Origin: Drosophila miranda | Lineage: Eukaryota > Arthropoda > Insecta > Diptera > Drosophilidae | DNA length: 64,000 nt | Reading direction: 5' to 3' | Assembly (NCBI RefSeq): GCF_003369915.1 | Contig: NC_046676.1 | Location: forward strand, 15,544,001-15,608,000 | Shown: piece by piece, positions 46,942-60,900 of the stretch | Layout of the letters: each line of letters starts with the position of its first letter | How positions within the stretch are numbered: position 1 is the first letter of the stretch | Made by a program: the position numbers and the translations under genes | Notes under the pieces: generated by a model | Seen by the model: only the letters and a program-made list of their open reading frames with translations | The model's database searches: none | What the model was told of the DNA's origin: nothing

Positions 46942-49900
46942 CGGACCGCGTCCGACCCTCAGAAATATACCGAAACATACCGCCTCATTTTCAAAATATA
47001 CCGTGAATATACTGACGAATTCAAGTTCTTTTTACATATTCCTCACTTTTGATCTTCCGTGAAATATTGCTATATATATAGCACATTTAGCCATGCCCAC
47101 TCAATTTCGTACGATTGATGAATCAATTCTATACATGATTGGCCTATTCGAAATACTTGCATTTATTGGATTTTTATATAACATTGAAAATGAAATTAAT
47201 AAATGACAAAAATACCATTTAGCACTAAAAAACACCACATGGGAGCGCGGCGAAAACCAGTATTTCTACAGTATGACCCATAGAACAGCACCGAAACATA
47301 CCGCCTCATTTTCAAAATATACCGTGAATATACTGACGAATTCAAGTTCTTTTTACATATTCCTCACTTTTGATCTTCCGTGAAATATTGCTATATATAT
47401 AGCACATTTAGCCATGCCCACATAATTTCATACGATTAATGAATCAATTTTCTACAAGATTGGATAGTTTTCAATCTTTGCTTTTATTGGATTTTGCGTA
47501 AAAAAAGGTTTAAACGAAAAAGTTCAACAAAAAAGGATTCGCAATGTTGCTGGTATTTGAAGACATGATGCGTGTATAGGCGTTTTTATACCCTATTTTG
47601 TTAATATTATATGAAGATGAAACTTGATTTATAAAGACCTTTTCTCAAATTGATATTCTTTAGACATATTCAAGTACATTATTAGTATCTTGTATATATT
47701 TATGTCGATCCTGATACCTACTGAGCCTTGGAAGACAAACATTTTCTCAATTCTATAACATCCATTTCCCCCAGGGTATGTGTGCATGGAATTATCAACA
47801 TGTTTGTGTATGGAATGAGACTCATTGTTGCAATAGCGAAGCTGCGGCGAATCGGGTATTGCCTATATTTCAAGCTATAGATGCCCACTTAGCTTTATCC
47901 CATAGATAAATGCATTTTCTACAAGATTGTTTCTTTTAATTACCTTTACGTAATTTATTTTGACTAAAATACGGTTTTCAAGGAAATGTTGCAGCAACAG
48001 TGTGTATGGAATGTGCAGCATTGTGTATGGAACGAGACTCATTGTTGCTAAAGCGAAACTGCGGCGAACTGCGGCGAGTTAAAAAAAAACGACCAATTCC
48101 TCATATTCTTTGTTCCGTTGAATAATACTATCTATATGGAACATTTAGCCATGCCCACTCATATTTGTACGATTGATGAATCAATTCTATACATGATTGG
48201 CTTATTCGAAATACTTGCTTTTGTTGGATTTCTATATAACATTGAAAATTAAATTAATAGATTGATGAAATTGACAAAAATACCATGGGAGCGCGGCGAA
48301 AACCAGTATTTTTACAGTATGACCCATAGAACAGCACCGAAACATACCGCCTCATTTTCAAAATATACCGTGAATATTTTGACGAATTCAAGTTCTTTTT
48401 ACATATTCCTCACTTTTGATCTTCCGTGAAATATTACTATATATATAGCACATTTAGCCATGCCCACATAATTTTATACGATTAATGAATCAATTCTATA
48501 CATGATTGGCCTATTCGAAATACTTGCTTTTATTGGATTTCTATATAACATTGAAAATTAAATTAATAGATTGATGAAATTGACAAAAATACCATGGGAG
48601 CGCGGCGATAACCAGTATTTCTACAGTATGACCCATAGAACAGCACCGAAACATACCGCCTCATTTTCAAAATATACCGTGAATATACTGACGAATTCAA
48701 GTTCTTTTTACATATTCCTCATTTTTGATCTTCCGTGAAATATTACTATATATATAGCACATTTAGCCATGCCCACTCAATTTCGTACGATTGATGAATC
48801 AATTCTATACATGATTGGCCTATTCGAAATACTTGCATTTATTGGATTTTTATATAACATTGAAAATGAAATTAATAAATGACAAAAATACCATTTAGCA
48901 CTAAAAAACACCACATGGGAGCGCGGCGAAAACCAGTATTTCTACAGTATGACCCATAGAACAGCACCGAAACATACCGCCTCATTTTCAAAATATACCG
49001 TACATATACTAACGAATTCAAGTTATATTATACATATTCCTCGTTTTTGATATTTCGTCGATTATTACTAGCTATATAGATCATTTAGCCATGTCCACAT
49101 AATTTTATCCCATTGACAAAAACATTTTCTACCAGACTAACTACTTTTAATTACTGGTTTGTACTGTATTTTGTCTAAAACACGGCTTACAGCCGAAAGC
49201 AAAAATCGCGTCGTTCCGTTTTAACCGGTTCGTAGTTTGGCGGTATATTTAAACCCAACTCATGAAAAACTAAGCTTGTACGGATATATTATATGTGGTG
49301 TATATTAAATACATATACATAGACGTAGCATTATATAAAATAAATAAATATAATGAGACTTATGTTGCCTACCGGATATTACCGATTCAATACCCGATTC
49401 AAATATACGGTTTTATTTACAAAATATACCGACGAATTACTCATATTCCTCGATTTTGATATTCCGTGGAATATTACTAGCTATATAGAACGTTTAGCCC
49501 TGCCCATTTAATTTGATCTAATTAATGAACCTATTCTATACTTGAGTTGTTTTCGTAAATCGATAAGAAATTGAACTAAGCCCACTTACCCCCCTCTATT
49601 AAAACAGTTCAAAGATTTGTGGTAAATGGCGGAAAATATTACTGATACCATATTACTGGTTTTTTGATAAAATAAGGTTTAAACAAAAAAAAAGGTATTG
49701 AAATAATTGGTTCATATGAACTACATATGTATGTATGTACAAACGTAACTGTGTACGAAATTGAACGTTCAAGAGCATGAACTCATAAGTATTTGAACAC
49801 TTGTTGCTTTGATGGTATTTTTGGTGGCATGATCTTCCTGTTTTCAATATTCTCTCTTTATACAGCACTAGCAACATGATCCGAAAATTATTGACCCCTA

Positions 49901-50937
49901 CCTAATATAATCATACCTTGCAATGTAGATAAGTTTTGCAGCACTGATTTTGGTATTTTAATACTGCTATTTTATGTGTGCTGCCCTGGCTGTTGGCCAT
50001 ACGTTAGATTTGAATTTTAAATTTAAAAACAAAGGGCATAGAAATTTCCATACGCAGGTTTTCCGAATTTTCGCAATCTCAAACCCTGCTTCCGTGCATC
50101 AGTTATTCCAATGGATTGCATCTAAATCCTTTTCGCTCATTCACTTTAAACAATTTCAATTAGCGCTCAAGTTTGTTGGGACTTATTTTACTTTCTTTTT
50201 TGTGGTGGGATCTCTTAATTTTTCCTCGTCACAACGTCCCTTTTCAGCTCAACAATTTCCTTACATTACATACTATTTATATTTTGTTATGTTTCTGCAT
50301 TGTACCTCGGAGCGGATAGAGCAACAATCGTCATACCCTGGGGAAATGGATATTATGGAGTTGAGGAAATGTTTGTCACCTAAGTCGGCAATAGGAGAAA
50401 CTAGTCAGTTTCTGTTTTAAAGCTATTTAAACGATACTCTGCAGTTTTTTGTCTTATTAAAATGACCAAGAATTGATATCAGGATCGAGATATATATATT
50501 TATGTGCTGGGAAAAGTTCTTTATTAATTACGTTCTAAAAAAGCTTGGAAAACAGTTTCTTCGAATTAAATAAACGAAATAGGGTATATAAATGCCCATA
50601 CTCCGGTTGACAATCAACAAGTAAGAAATGACGTGACATTGCCACTGTTTTTTTGTTGACCTTTTTTGTTTAATCCTTATTTTAGTCATACAATAAAGAG
50701 AAGTCCTTAAAATTAGCCAGTCATATAGAAATATGATTCATTAATTTGATAAAATTTTGTGGGCAGAGCTGAGGGCTCTATCTAGCTAGTAATATGCGAC
50801 GGAATATCAAAATTGAGAAATATGGGTGCAACTTGAATAATTCATCAGTATTTTTACGGTATATTTTTAAGAGAAACGGTATATTTCGGTATATTTCTGA
50901 TGGTCAGGCCGTATATATCGCCGTCCGCGGTCACACT
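46932..50937. repeat. 4-kb ATATACCG-family repeat array with inverted ends
   Basis: The block begins AGTGTGACCGCGG (46932-46944) and ends with the exact reverse complement CCGCGGTCACACT (50925-50937). The unit beginning CGAAACATACCGCCTCATTT starts at 46971, 47292, 48338, 48647 and 48968, giving spacings of 321, 1046, 309 and 321 bp. The long interval holds an inserted inverted module (47580-47830) and two copies of a GTGTATGGAACGAGACTCAT segment. More diverged units follow at about 49370-49560. The right side (50335-50870) is a long copy in reverse orientation. There is no transposase or other coding frame. The pattern suggests nested, locally amplified non-autonomous elements; the family name is not known to me. 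Confidence 0.8.
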
Positions 50938-50938
50938 G
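50885..50938 (+). promoter_or_regulatory. Candidate aPKC core promoter (Motif 6 + Motif 1)
   Basis: TTCGGTATATTT (50885-50896) matches Motif 6 fully and CGGTCACACTG (50928-50938) matches Motif 1 fully, in the order and orientation expected for a rightward TATA-less promoter. Both lie inside the right end of the repeat array. The unique sequence that follows looks like a fly 5' UTR. Confidence 0.5.
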
Positions 50939-51902
50939 GTCCTCGCTCCTAGCCATGTTAAATTTAATTTATTTAAACAAATTCAACAACAAATTCAAGC
51001 CATAGCCAGCGAAAAGTCTTTAAACTCAATCGAGCGCCTTCAATTAAAATGTGTGTGAACTTATAATTGGCTTTCGTTTCTGTTCTCGGGTGTTTGTGCG
51101 TGTTTCGTTTTTGTGTTTGATTTGTCATTCCTTTGCGGCGTTTGTTCGTCGCTTATTTTTGGTTAAACAAATTGCGTTTTCTGTGTGTGGTGTAAGCATT
51201 TGATCTAAAGAAAATCGCTTAGAATTAAGTATTGGACGAATTGGGCAATAAGTAATTGCAGAAAGACAGCGGCACAATTGAGAAATGCAAATCTATTAAA
51301 ACAGGTTGTCGAGACTCTTTCTCTGTCCCACTCCCTGCCCCTACTCTGCCTCTCCCTCTTTCTGTGTGTCTGCTAATCGTTCGCTTTGGTATTTGTTGCG
51401 GCATTTGCTGCCAACTATGAGCGCGAGAGAGAGAGAGGGAGGGAGCGCTTGGGCAAGTCAATGCACGGCATTAATTATACCCCAAGTAAAAGATGGCCAG
51501 TAAAAGAAAAAGACAACTAAACTTATATGCCTTCTATTATGCTGCTGTTTCCTCTGCTTCGGGGCTGGTTTTAAGGGGCGTTTGTTCCGCTTATTTGGGG
51601 CATGATTCACTTTGGTTTGTTTTGGATCCGTCTCCATTTTGTGCAGCAGCAACAACAACTACCTGTGGAATGCCTTCCAAATGTCAAAGATGACAACAGC
51701 TGTTTGGGCGCCAGTTCAAACTAGAATCGAACTAGTGTGTGTGCATGTGGGCGCTCTCTTGAATAATCTTTTATCTTATTCTTTTTGCAGTTTTGCTGTT
51801 ATCTTTTCGTGTTTTCGTTTGTGCGTTTTTGCGTGTGTGTGTGTGTGTTTGAGTACGTGCGTGTTTTAGCGAAAACAAATCAATTAAATAACGGTGAAGC
51901 AA
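50939..51902 (+). other. aPKC 5' UTR exons and intron (inferred)
   Basis: A first non-coding exon likely runs from about 50939 to a GTAAGC donor at 51192. An AG acceptor after a pyrimidine tract (51789-51790) starts the exon that carries the aPKC ATG at 51903. No other coding signal is seen here. Confidence 0.45.
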
Positions 51903-54900
51903 ATGCAGAAAATGCCCTCGCAAATCTTGACCGATGGCAGCAGCGGCGCCGGCAGTCTGAACAGCGCCAGCCTGCTGGCCAACACTCCCAACAGCATTAC
52001 GGTGAAAACCGCCTACAACGGCCAGGTAATCATCACCACCATCAACAAGAATGTCTCCTACGAGGAGCTCTGCTATGAAATACGCAACATATGCCGATTT
52101 CCCATCGATCAGGTAAGCTTTCAGATAAACTTTAGTGCGGAAGAAGGTATCTACAGGCAAAGATTACTTCCTTTTGCAGGCCTTTACCATCAAGTGGGTG
52201 GACGAGGAGAACGATCCATGTACGATATCCACCAAAATGGAATTGGACGAGGCCATACGATTGTATGAGATGAACTACGATTCCCAATTGGTCATTCATG
52301 GTGAGTTCTTAAGCCATTTACGATACCTATTTATAGGCTCTGAAGATTCCCATGATGAACATTTAGTACATAAGCCCGCATAAATCCAGCTGTGGTTGGA
52401 TGTGGTACAATATCACTTATCAATTCAGGTTACTTATCTTTTGAGTCATTATTGAGTCATTATTAAATGTATGTACTGTATATTTATATGCTGTACAACA
52501 GAAAACCGTACGACTTTTCCATATATTTACGTATAATTGTGGAAGCTTGTAGAATATTGATTATAGGTATTATCAAATGTTTTATATATATTTAAAAAAC
52601 TAGTATTATATTTGTACTAGAGTGCAGGCTTCTTGCTCATTCGCTTAAGCAATAAAAAAATACTCTCGATGGACCGCGATTTATCAAGAATTTTTGCCCA
52701 AATTTGCTTTAAATAAAATATGTACTGGGCGTCGACGAATACCCAAAACATTTTTATTTAATTGGCAGATATATGTATGTATCTTGAAACTCTTCCTGCA
52801 TTTGTTGAAAGACCATGGGTGTATGGAAGTTTTCATTCTAATTATTCGACCTTCCCCCAAGTTGTATCCCACAATTTTGATTGTATAATCCCCGAAAAGT
52901 AGGCTTCAATAAATCCATTAGCCAATAAGCAACAGCATCAAAGTGCCTGCAGAGCTTGAGCTGCTTTAAAACATTTAAGCTCGATTAAACAGGACGAGAG
53001 CACAGAGGGCTTTATTAGTCCTGCTGCCATGCAGCGCCCCCCGCTGACCCCAGACATTGCCGAAAGCGAAGAGCATCTCCTCGACTTAATAACATAAAAT
53101 ATTAATTAACTTGTACTCACACAGACACACAGACACACACGCTCAATTGCCACAGAACCTGCCTTGTGGCTTGGCCTAAAGCATACAACGTTTTTCTCTT
53201 CACTTTTCCATACAAATTCTGTTGGCTGTTGGCTTGTCGGGTTCGTTTATAATTCATTATAATTAAATTGTTTGCTCAGTGTGGGTTTAGGTTTTTGGCC
53301 CATTTTTTTGGAGGGGGGATTTTAATTTGCAACACATATGAGAACTCATTTTTTGTTAAATGGTTGCCACAAAAAGATGGGACTTGGTCTGGCAAACGCC
53401 AAACAGAGAACCCTCTCTAAAACCAAAAATAAATTACTAAACAAAGATCAGAATGAAAATAAAATGGACAGAAGAAGGAATGCTCTTTAAATACTCTTCA
53501 AAAATATTATTTAGTTTGCCGCAAAATTACAAATTTAAGTACATTATGAGACTATCTCAAAGAGTGCATCATCTTATCATCATCTTATATCCGATATGTT
53601 GCATTCCCTGTAGAGTGTTAGCTTCTGGTGAGACCCAGATTACTCCGACCTTCACATATGTCCCCCCTCCCAGCGTACCTTTGGCCGTATCCCGTATTCT
53701 GAGCGTGTACCCGGAAAGAGGAGACCTAACTGCACGGCAGATATGATAACTGCCAGCAGCACTAAACAAAGTTGGAGAAGGGTCGTTGTGTCCCCTTTTT
53801 CTGGCTTTGTTTTTGTGTGTGTTGTTGGGCCAGGCATCCTGATATTTTGTGGCCATACGGATGCAGCACTCTCCTCCTCAAAAAAAAAAGGAAATTGTGG
53901 GCCACATTGTCATACCCTTGCAGGGGGTATTCTGATGTTGACCAACAGTGTGTAACCCAAGGGAGGCCCACTTCCGTCCCCATAAACTCTATCCAGGTGA
54001 TATTTGTATACCATTCACCAGAAAACAGACAGCACATACATGAGACACTCTTGAGAATCGCATAGAACGGCGCATTTAGATCGCCTCTGTCGCCAGGTGG
54101 CATAAAGAGAGAATTCGGGCGACTGGAAGTGTCGCAGAGAGTTAGAGATATATCATTTCTGTTTGTTGGTTTGTGAAGTGTAGCTATAGAATCACCATGA
54201 TTCTGTACGATCGCTTTGTAAGGGTATAAAGAGGTTCGGCCTTCGCAGTTAGACTTCCGTACGTGTCGTTTGTTGTTTTGTGGCCACGTGTGAAAAAAAG
54301 CGGATTAAAAGCATTCTGCCAGTGCGTGTGTGGGGGTATTATGTTACCGTTACAGGCGCTAGAACGGCCCGGTACACACACACACACACATGCACCCGTA
54401 CCTGTACATGTATCCTAAAAGCATTACACGACAAGACTTGCCGATGTTGTTGTTACTGCTTCCTCTGGTGTTCCCTGCCGCTGCCTGCCTGTTCTGTTGT
54501 TGGTGTGGTTACACTGTCCCTGTGCCAGTGTTGATTAGTAAATGGCAGTGTTGGTATGAACACGTGTGCGTGTGTGTTTATAAGCCGTTGTTTCGGCTCT
54601 AGTGGGGTGTGGGGGAGGTTCTTTTTGTATGTTACCGGCTTACCTTCCGGCTTCATCTCCGGCCCGTACCAACAATGCTGCGACCGCCCTCCTGTCCATC
54701 CCAAAACGGAACTGACAATAACAACGGTAGAAAAAAGCCAGCAACAGAAAGTACCGTTATAATTTATGCGCCTGCAATATGGCCACGCTGGCCCAGCCAC
54801 AGACACACACACACACGCACAGACACAGACACCCGACGAGGCAGAGAAAAACTTTATCCAGGTCCAAATAACTTTGGAGCACATAAGGTCGGTCGATACA

Positions 54901-57900
54901 CAAGATGCCGCTACACCAGAGCGAGACGGGAGACAATCCGATAGAGACAGCTAGAAAGACAGAGAGGTAGAGACAGAGAGAGAGAGAGAGAGAGAGCATT
55001 TCCCCAATCGTAACAAAAAACAGCTGAGCTGAAGCTGAGGCCCGGCATTGCCAGCTCGGTGTGTTTCAGGCTGCCTGGCAATGCCCAAAGCGCCGGTCTG
55101 CGGCTTTTATTTGTGCTGCAAAAACAACTCCGCAGCGGAGGAGCCAGGCGCGGGAGAGCAGCCCGTCCGCGTCACCTGACATTGAACTCTCTCGTTAGCT
55201 TTGGCTCTTTGTAAACTTTAGTCCTCAGCCAGCGCGAGAAATATCCCCAGCATAACGGGACTGCTTCGGCATTCACTCGCGCGTTGGCTGTTTGCCTGTG
55301 TGGAAGTGCCGTGCGGACTCCGAATCGACTCCGGGCCCCCAAATCGTGTTTAACCTCGCGTCTCGCACACTCACCCGTACACCACAGTACACGTACATAT
55401 ATATGATTATATATATGCATATAACTATGTTTATGTATACGTATTCGTGCACACATATAACGCTGTAAAGCATTTGCGGTGTAAAGTCGAAACAAATTCA
55501 TAGACGAAGCCGTCAAAAGTAACGAAAAAAGTGCCAAGCAACATAATTTTATATAATTATAAGCATTTCTGCAGGCCCCCCCCCAACCCGTAGCTGCGTA
55601 TCTGCCCTCTCGCATACTTTGGTAATCCTGAAAATCGTACAGAAAAAATCAATTGCCCCTGGGCAACATTTTTTGACGGCTCTGCCGGCGTGTTAGTCGT
55701 CGGTTTTTCTGATTAGTTGCCATACAATTTCCTTTTTGGCAATAAATGAGTCGGAGGGAAAAGGGCTGAAACGAGAATGATTAACATAAATTCATGTATA
55801 TTTTCATGAATGGAACTTTCGGGCTGCTAATGAAGTGGAAACTTTTCGGAATTTGTAAGCTGAAAGAAGGCCAGCGGACAGGGGAAACACGAATTCTTGA
55901 GTTGAATTTATGGAAATTTTGGTAGCTTTAACTCGGAGCAGTCTCGGGGTATCTATCATACCTTTAGGCGTTGAACGGCAAAGGATTCTTGCAACACCAT
56001 CCATTAAGATTCTAGGGCTCCATCCGCTGGATGAAACTATCTGTCGTTTATTATAAATGTGTTCTGGACTTGTAAGGGATATATTCCCTAAACTCATATT
56101 AAATCTTAAGTGTTGAGGTAAAAGTTTTCGGGACAGTGTTCGAAATCTAGCGGTAAATATCAAGCTACAGATCTCCCAAAATCGAACCATTTCCATTTCC
56201 ATGTTGGACCAGACACACTCAGAGACGGGCGTGTGTGTGTGTGTGTGTGCGAGAATCCCCACCCTAAACTTGACCCCAGGCATTTGCACTTCATCAAGCG
56301 ATGCTTGCACTGCCTCTGCGTCTGTGCCAGACCAGAATCCACACAAACTGGTGCGAATAAATGGATATACGTATATCGTATAGGCGTGCATATACAAATA
56401 CAATACAGACTCACGCCAGAAGCTGCAGGGCAATGGAATTTTCCTTTTTGGCAAGACATTTTGTTGGCCAGGCTGTCGCAATGCCATTTCAACTTTTTCG
56501 TTTCTTTCTGCGTCCCTGAAGGCTTTTGTTGGGCGCCCAACACCACCCGCCGCCCCCCAAAAACCAGGTGTTCTGCTTCCTCCGCAAAAAGTTAAATCAG
56601 CAAATTTTCACTTTTCCCCGAATTGGTTTCAGAATTCTCGGGTTCCTTTGGGCCCGGCCTGTGCCCCATTATGATTGTTTGGCAAATTTTAATGATGCCA
56701 TTGGGCTTAATGAAATTATTGTTAGTTCAGCAAACAAGAAGTCCACTTTGATGCAAATGTAGGGAGAGGAAGCGAGCATTGCGGGGTCTTCCATTCAATA
56801 TGCACATGCCGTCCCTTTGGCTGGGCCACGCCATAACGCCCGGTGCTTTTGCTGGTAACTTTATACTGCCACAGCATCCGTCCTCTCCATCCTCCACTCT
56901 CCATCCTCCGTTTGTTGGGTTTGAAATTTTATAACCGCGTGGGAGCTGAAGGGGCAGCAGGTGCCCAGGCTTGGGCCTTGACGTCACTCGGCCCAACCAA
57001 ATTGATGTTTAACTATTGATGCCCGACGCGGCTTGTAGCTGGTATCCAGGAGATTGTTTCGCATCTCTCCAGATGGCCATTGCCTGCTTATGTTTATCGC
57101 TGCATGGCCTGGCCTGGACTGGCCTGGCCATAGATTGGGGCGTGTCTGGCTTAATATGAAGCTGTATCGGTTCAGTGATGTAAGAAGCTGCGCTTATTGG
57201 TGGTTTCAGTTTATTTAAATGCGGTATTAATGGTCCGCATAATGGATAAAGCAATTAATATGGTTGTACGCATAATTAAATTTGATAGCACTCGATTGCA
57301 TTAAATGTCTAAATCAGATTACAATTGAATAACATTTATCGTATATATTAGGTTGGTAACAGATTGAGTAACCAGTTTGTAATTAGGGCTGCCAATGATA
57401 CAGGCTAACCATCCAATTCTCTTGGTCTCTAGAGCTGTCGCGAGCACAGAGGTCGGATAAGGTCTGCTGTGGGTGGTGTTGTGTGGGATGTTTTGCCCCC
57501 TCCTGGGCAAACAAGCAGCAACCAATATTCATGCTCCAATTACAGGAAAAACAATGCCGGCCGGGCCAGGACCCAAGTGTTTATATTTAGCAAACGATGT
57601 GGGAGAGAGGGCGGGCGTCACACAGATTGAGTGGGAGGGAGAGAAGAGTAAGCCAAGTTCCGAAATGCATCACTTTGGGGCCTTGTCCGCCCCTCGAGAC
57701 TGCATCATCAGCAGATAAGCCAAGAGCAGGCGATGGAAAACAGGGAGATGGGAAATGAGGACCAAACAAAAGGATCTGCTTGCCTTGTCACGACAAAAGC
57801 TCTTGAGTCAAGTGGTGGCTGTCCGTCCACCTAAGCAGCCCTTGGAATTGGTCCCAGCCTTCGTATCGGTCTTGGCAGTCCCCAGCATCAGCTTTCGACC

Positions 57901-60900
57901 CACTTGGACCCTCGTTAATCATGCGAATTATGCATGAAAGTGGAGTACTTAATTTCAATTGTCTAAACAACAACGTCAGCGACAAGCGATTTCGATGTGA
58001 CCTACCAATACACTTGAAGAAAATTTTCTATTTACACTTGACTGCATTGGTGGGTGGGTGGTCTGATGGCAGGGGGTACAGCGGACTGCATACTTATGTG
58101 GGCAACTGAGTAAATTTCCCTGCGCGCGTCTTACAGGGAGAGAAGAGAAGCCAGCAGAAGACCCAGCGAGAGAGAGAGAGAGAGCAAGAGAGCAAGAGTA
58201 AGCGGCGCTTTTGTTCAAGGTGTATTTATTATGAGGTGACAGAGACCATCCTTGGTACTCTTTTGCCGTCTGTCTAGGAACAAAGCAGAGTAGCGAAGAC
58301 TTCGAATTCGGTATTTAAGTGCGAAAGAGCCGCCTCTATTTGGCACTGAATTGCGTTGCAGCCTGTATTGGGCAGAGAAACTGAAGCGCAGGCAAAGAGA
58401 GTGGAAAAAACTTTCGGAAGAGTAGATGCTGGCAATACTCCTCACCCGTCATACAATACACCTTGCTCTCCTGCTCTCTTCGGCTCTCTTTCGTCTTTCG
58501 GTTGCTGCTCTGCTTCGCCTTCGCCTTCTGCTTCTGCTTCTGCCTCTTTCACGCCTTTGTCAATTTGCAGCAACTTGTGCGCTCGTTTGACTTGGGTTAA
58601 ATTGTTTGTGATTGTCGTCGCAGCAACTGTCTCTGCAAAAGTTTGTGCCAGTGTGTGCGTGTGTGTGTGTGTGCGCCTTGACAGAGTTGTCAGCTGTTTC
58701 ACTTGCATTGCTCCCCGCTCGCTTTCTCTCTTGCCCAGCCACTCTCTCTCTGTCGCTCTTTTGCCCATTATTACACAATTTATATTTTTTTTTTAGGTGT
58801 GGTTTCTGCGGCAACGGCGTCTGCATGTGACGCCCACACACCGGCCACGCCCTTAGCGCACGCTTATGGTCGGTCGGTCGTATCCTTGCACAAGGAGGTT
58901 TTTCTTGCTTTTGTTTTAATCAATCATTTTTTACAAAACTCTGCCCTGTTTGTGGTAGTTGATCGGCGTGCCAGGGAGAGGCACCCTGGAGATGGGGTGG
59001 GGGCTTTCAAAGTTTGCATAGTTTCTAGTCGGCCTGTGGCGCTTTTGCCATGTAACTGTAATTGCAGCTGGGACCTTGTTCCGCTTTGCTCCGGCACTTC
59101 TTCTTCCGCCGCCGTCGCCGCAGCCTGTTCTTCGTTATTTTGTTATGCGCTCCATTTGTGGAATATAGAGAGTGGCACAGTGGGCCCCTGATGGGAAAAA
59201 CGGCAGTCGAATATAGTGAAAAAGGATAGGCGGAAATACAAATAAAATAAAAAGCTTGAAGATACAAGTATCGTATTCTCAAGTTGAAATTACTTCTGCC
59301 CCAAACACAGAAAACATCTTTCGAATTGAGCTATGAGCTTTCGGTTTTTACAACAAGTTGTTGCCCCTTTCAGGCCACGGTGCATGAGCCTCACAGGCAT
59401 ATTACATGCCCCCGTCTTCGACTCGTTGTTGTGTGCGCGCCCCCCCCGCTCGACTGTCCTTTGAGAACGTTGCAAGCTTATGCAAATTTTGCGGCAATTA
59501 AGCGCGATTTCAAGTCAAGTGCCAACCGCGATTTAAGCGAATACCAAAAACAAATCGAAGCCCGTCGGAAAAAGGATTAACCCACGAACAGAAGATGGCC
59601 TGGGGATACTGGTCTGCCACGACTGTGGATCGAGGACGCTCGCCGCGCCGCCTAACGCAGTGCACACCGCTGCCCGTGAACATAGTGCAGCAGGAGGAGG
59701 AGGAGGAGGAGCAGCAGCAGCAGCAGCAGCAGCCGTTGCCGCCAGCGTGCATGCCCCAGCAGCAGCAGCAGCAGCCGCATCAGCATCAGCACCAACAATC
59801 GCAAACCTGCCCCAGCACGCCGTCAGCCAATCAACAGGGGAGCGGCAACCTCTGCTACAGTCCGTCGTGTCGATCCCGCTGCTCGAGTCCGTGTCCGGGC
59901 TCCCCCTGCGGCTCCATAACACCGCCGCCACCGCCGCTGCTGACATCCTCGCAGCAGCATCTCCACTCGAACAAGAACTGTCCCGCTGCCCAGCAGCTGA
60001 TGACACACCTGGACTATGCGGCCAGAAGGCAGTCGTTGGATCAGCTGGATAGTCCGCAGGTACTACAGGAGAGAATTCCCTTGACAAAGAGCTCTGCTTG
60101 AAGGGTGGCTACGATAGTTCATCACTCATTGCTCCATTCCTTAGAGAAGTCAATGATTAGTGGGTGGTTTACGGGAAACACTTACCACTTGAGCAATCAC
60201 CCATTTATCATTGATGATTCGATATATTTGATACACAAAGGAATGCAAAAGAATACAAATCTCAATCTCAACCTTTAAGCAGAGCTCTACAAAGCGAGTC
60301 AAAACCGATACCACGCTGATCCTGATCTCTCTACCTCTCTCCCTCCCCTTAAAGTCGAAGTACTTCGACATCCAGGCCAATCAGCTGTCGGACATCATGT
60401 GCCGCGGCGCTGTGGTCAGCTCCATCCAGTCGGCCAACAACACACTAACCCGAGGCGTCTCGCTGCACAGTCGGAGCGGCAGTGCCCATGGGAGCCACCA
60501 CGGAAGCCACCATGGGAGCCACCACAGCCACAGCCACCACGGGAGTGCCCATGGATCGTTGGGCTGCCTCCAGGGGGGCGTAGGAGTGGGCGTTGGCGTG
60601 GGCGTCGGTACCGGAAGCACCGGTAGCATTGGAATGATGTCGGCGGGCCACATCGATACGGGCGACTATGATGTGCCGCATCCGCACCCGTACACGCACC
60701 ACTATATGCAGACAACGGCATCGGTGACGCCCCCGCGTGGCAGCCTGAGTCGGCCGGGATCGGCGGGAGCCGTGTGTGCCGGCCACGACTCCGGATCGGA
60801 TTCGAGTCAGGGCTGTGGGGGCTCCATCATGGGAGGAATGCTGGTCATGGGCCATCCCGGCCACATGGGCAGCCTGGGACACCACAGCACGGGCAGCGGC

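Noticed and set aside
49974-50420. Open frame of 148 codons inside the repeat array
   Set aside because: Its last part is translated repeat sequence shared with non-coding copies near 14.6 kb, and the rest has no recognisable domain. Probably chance.
46932-50937. An autonomous DNA transposon with encoded transposase
   Set aside because: Despite the inverted ends no frame with transposase motifs is present; the block is made of short non-coding units.
53453-54544. Short open frames in the aPKC intron as extra coding exons
   Set aside because: Compositions are driven by CA/GT runs and no splice-phase match or domain was found.
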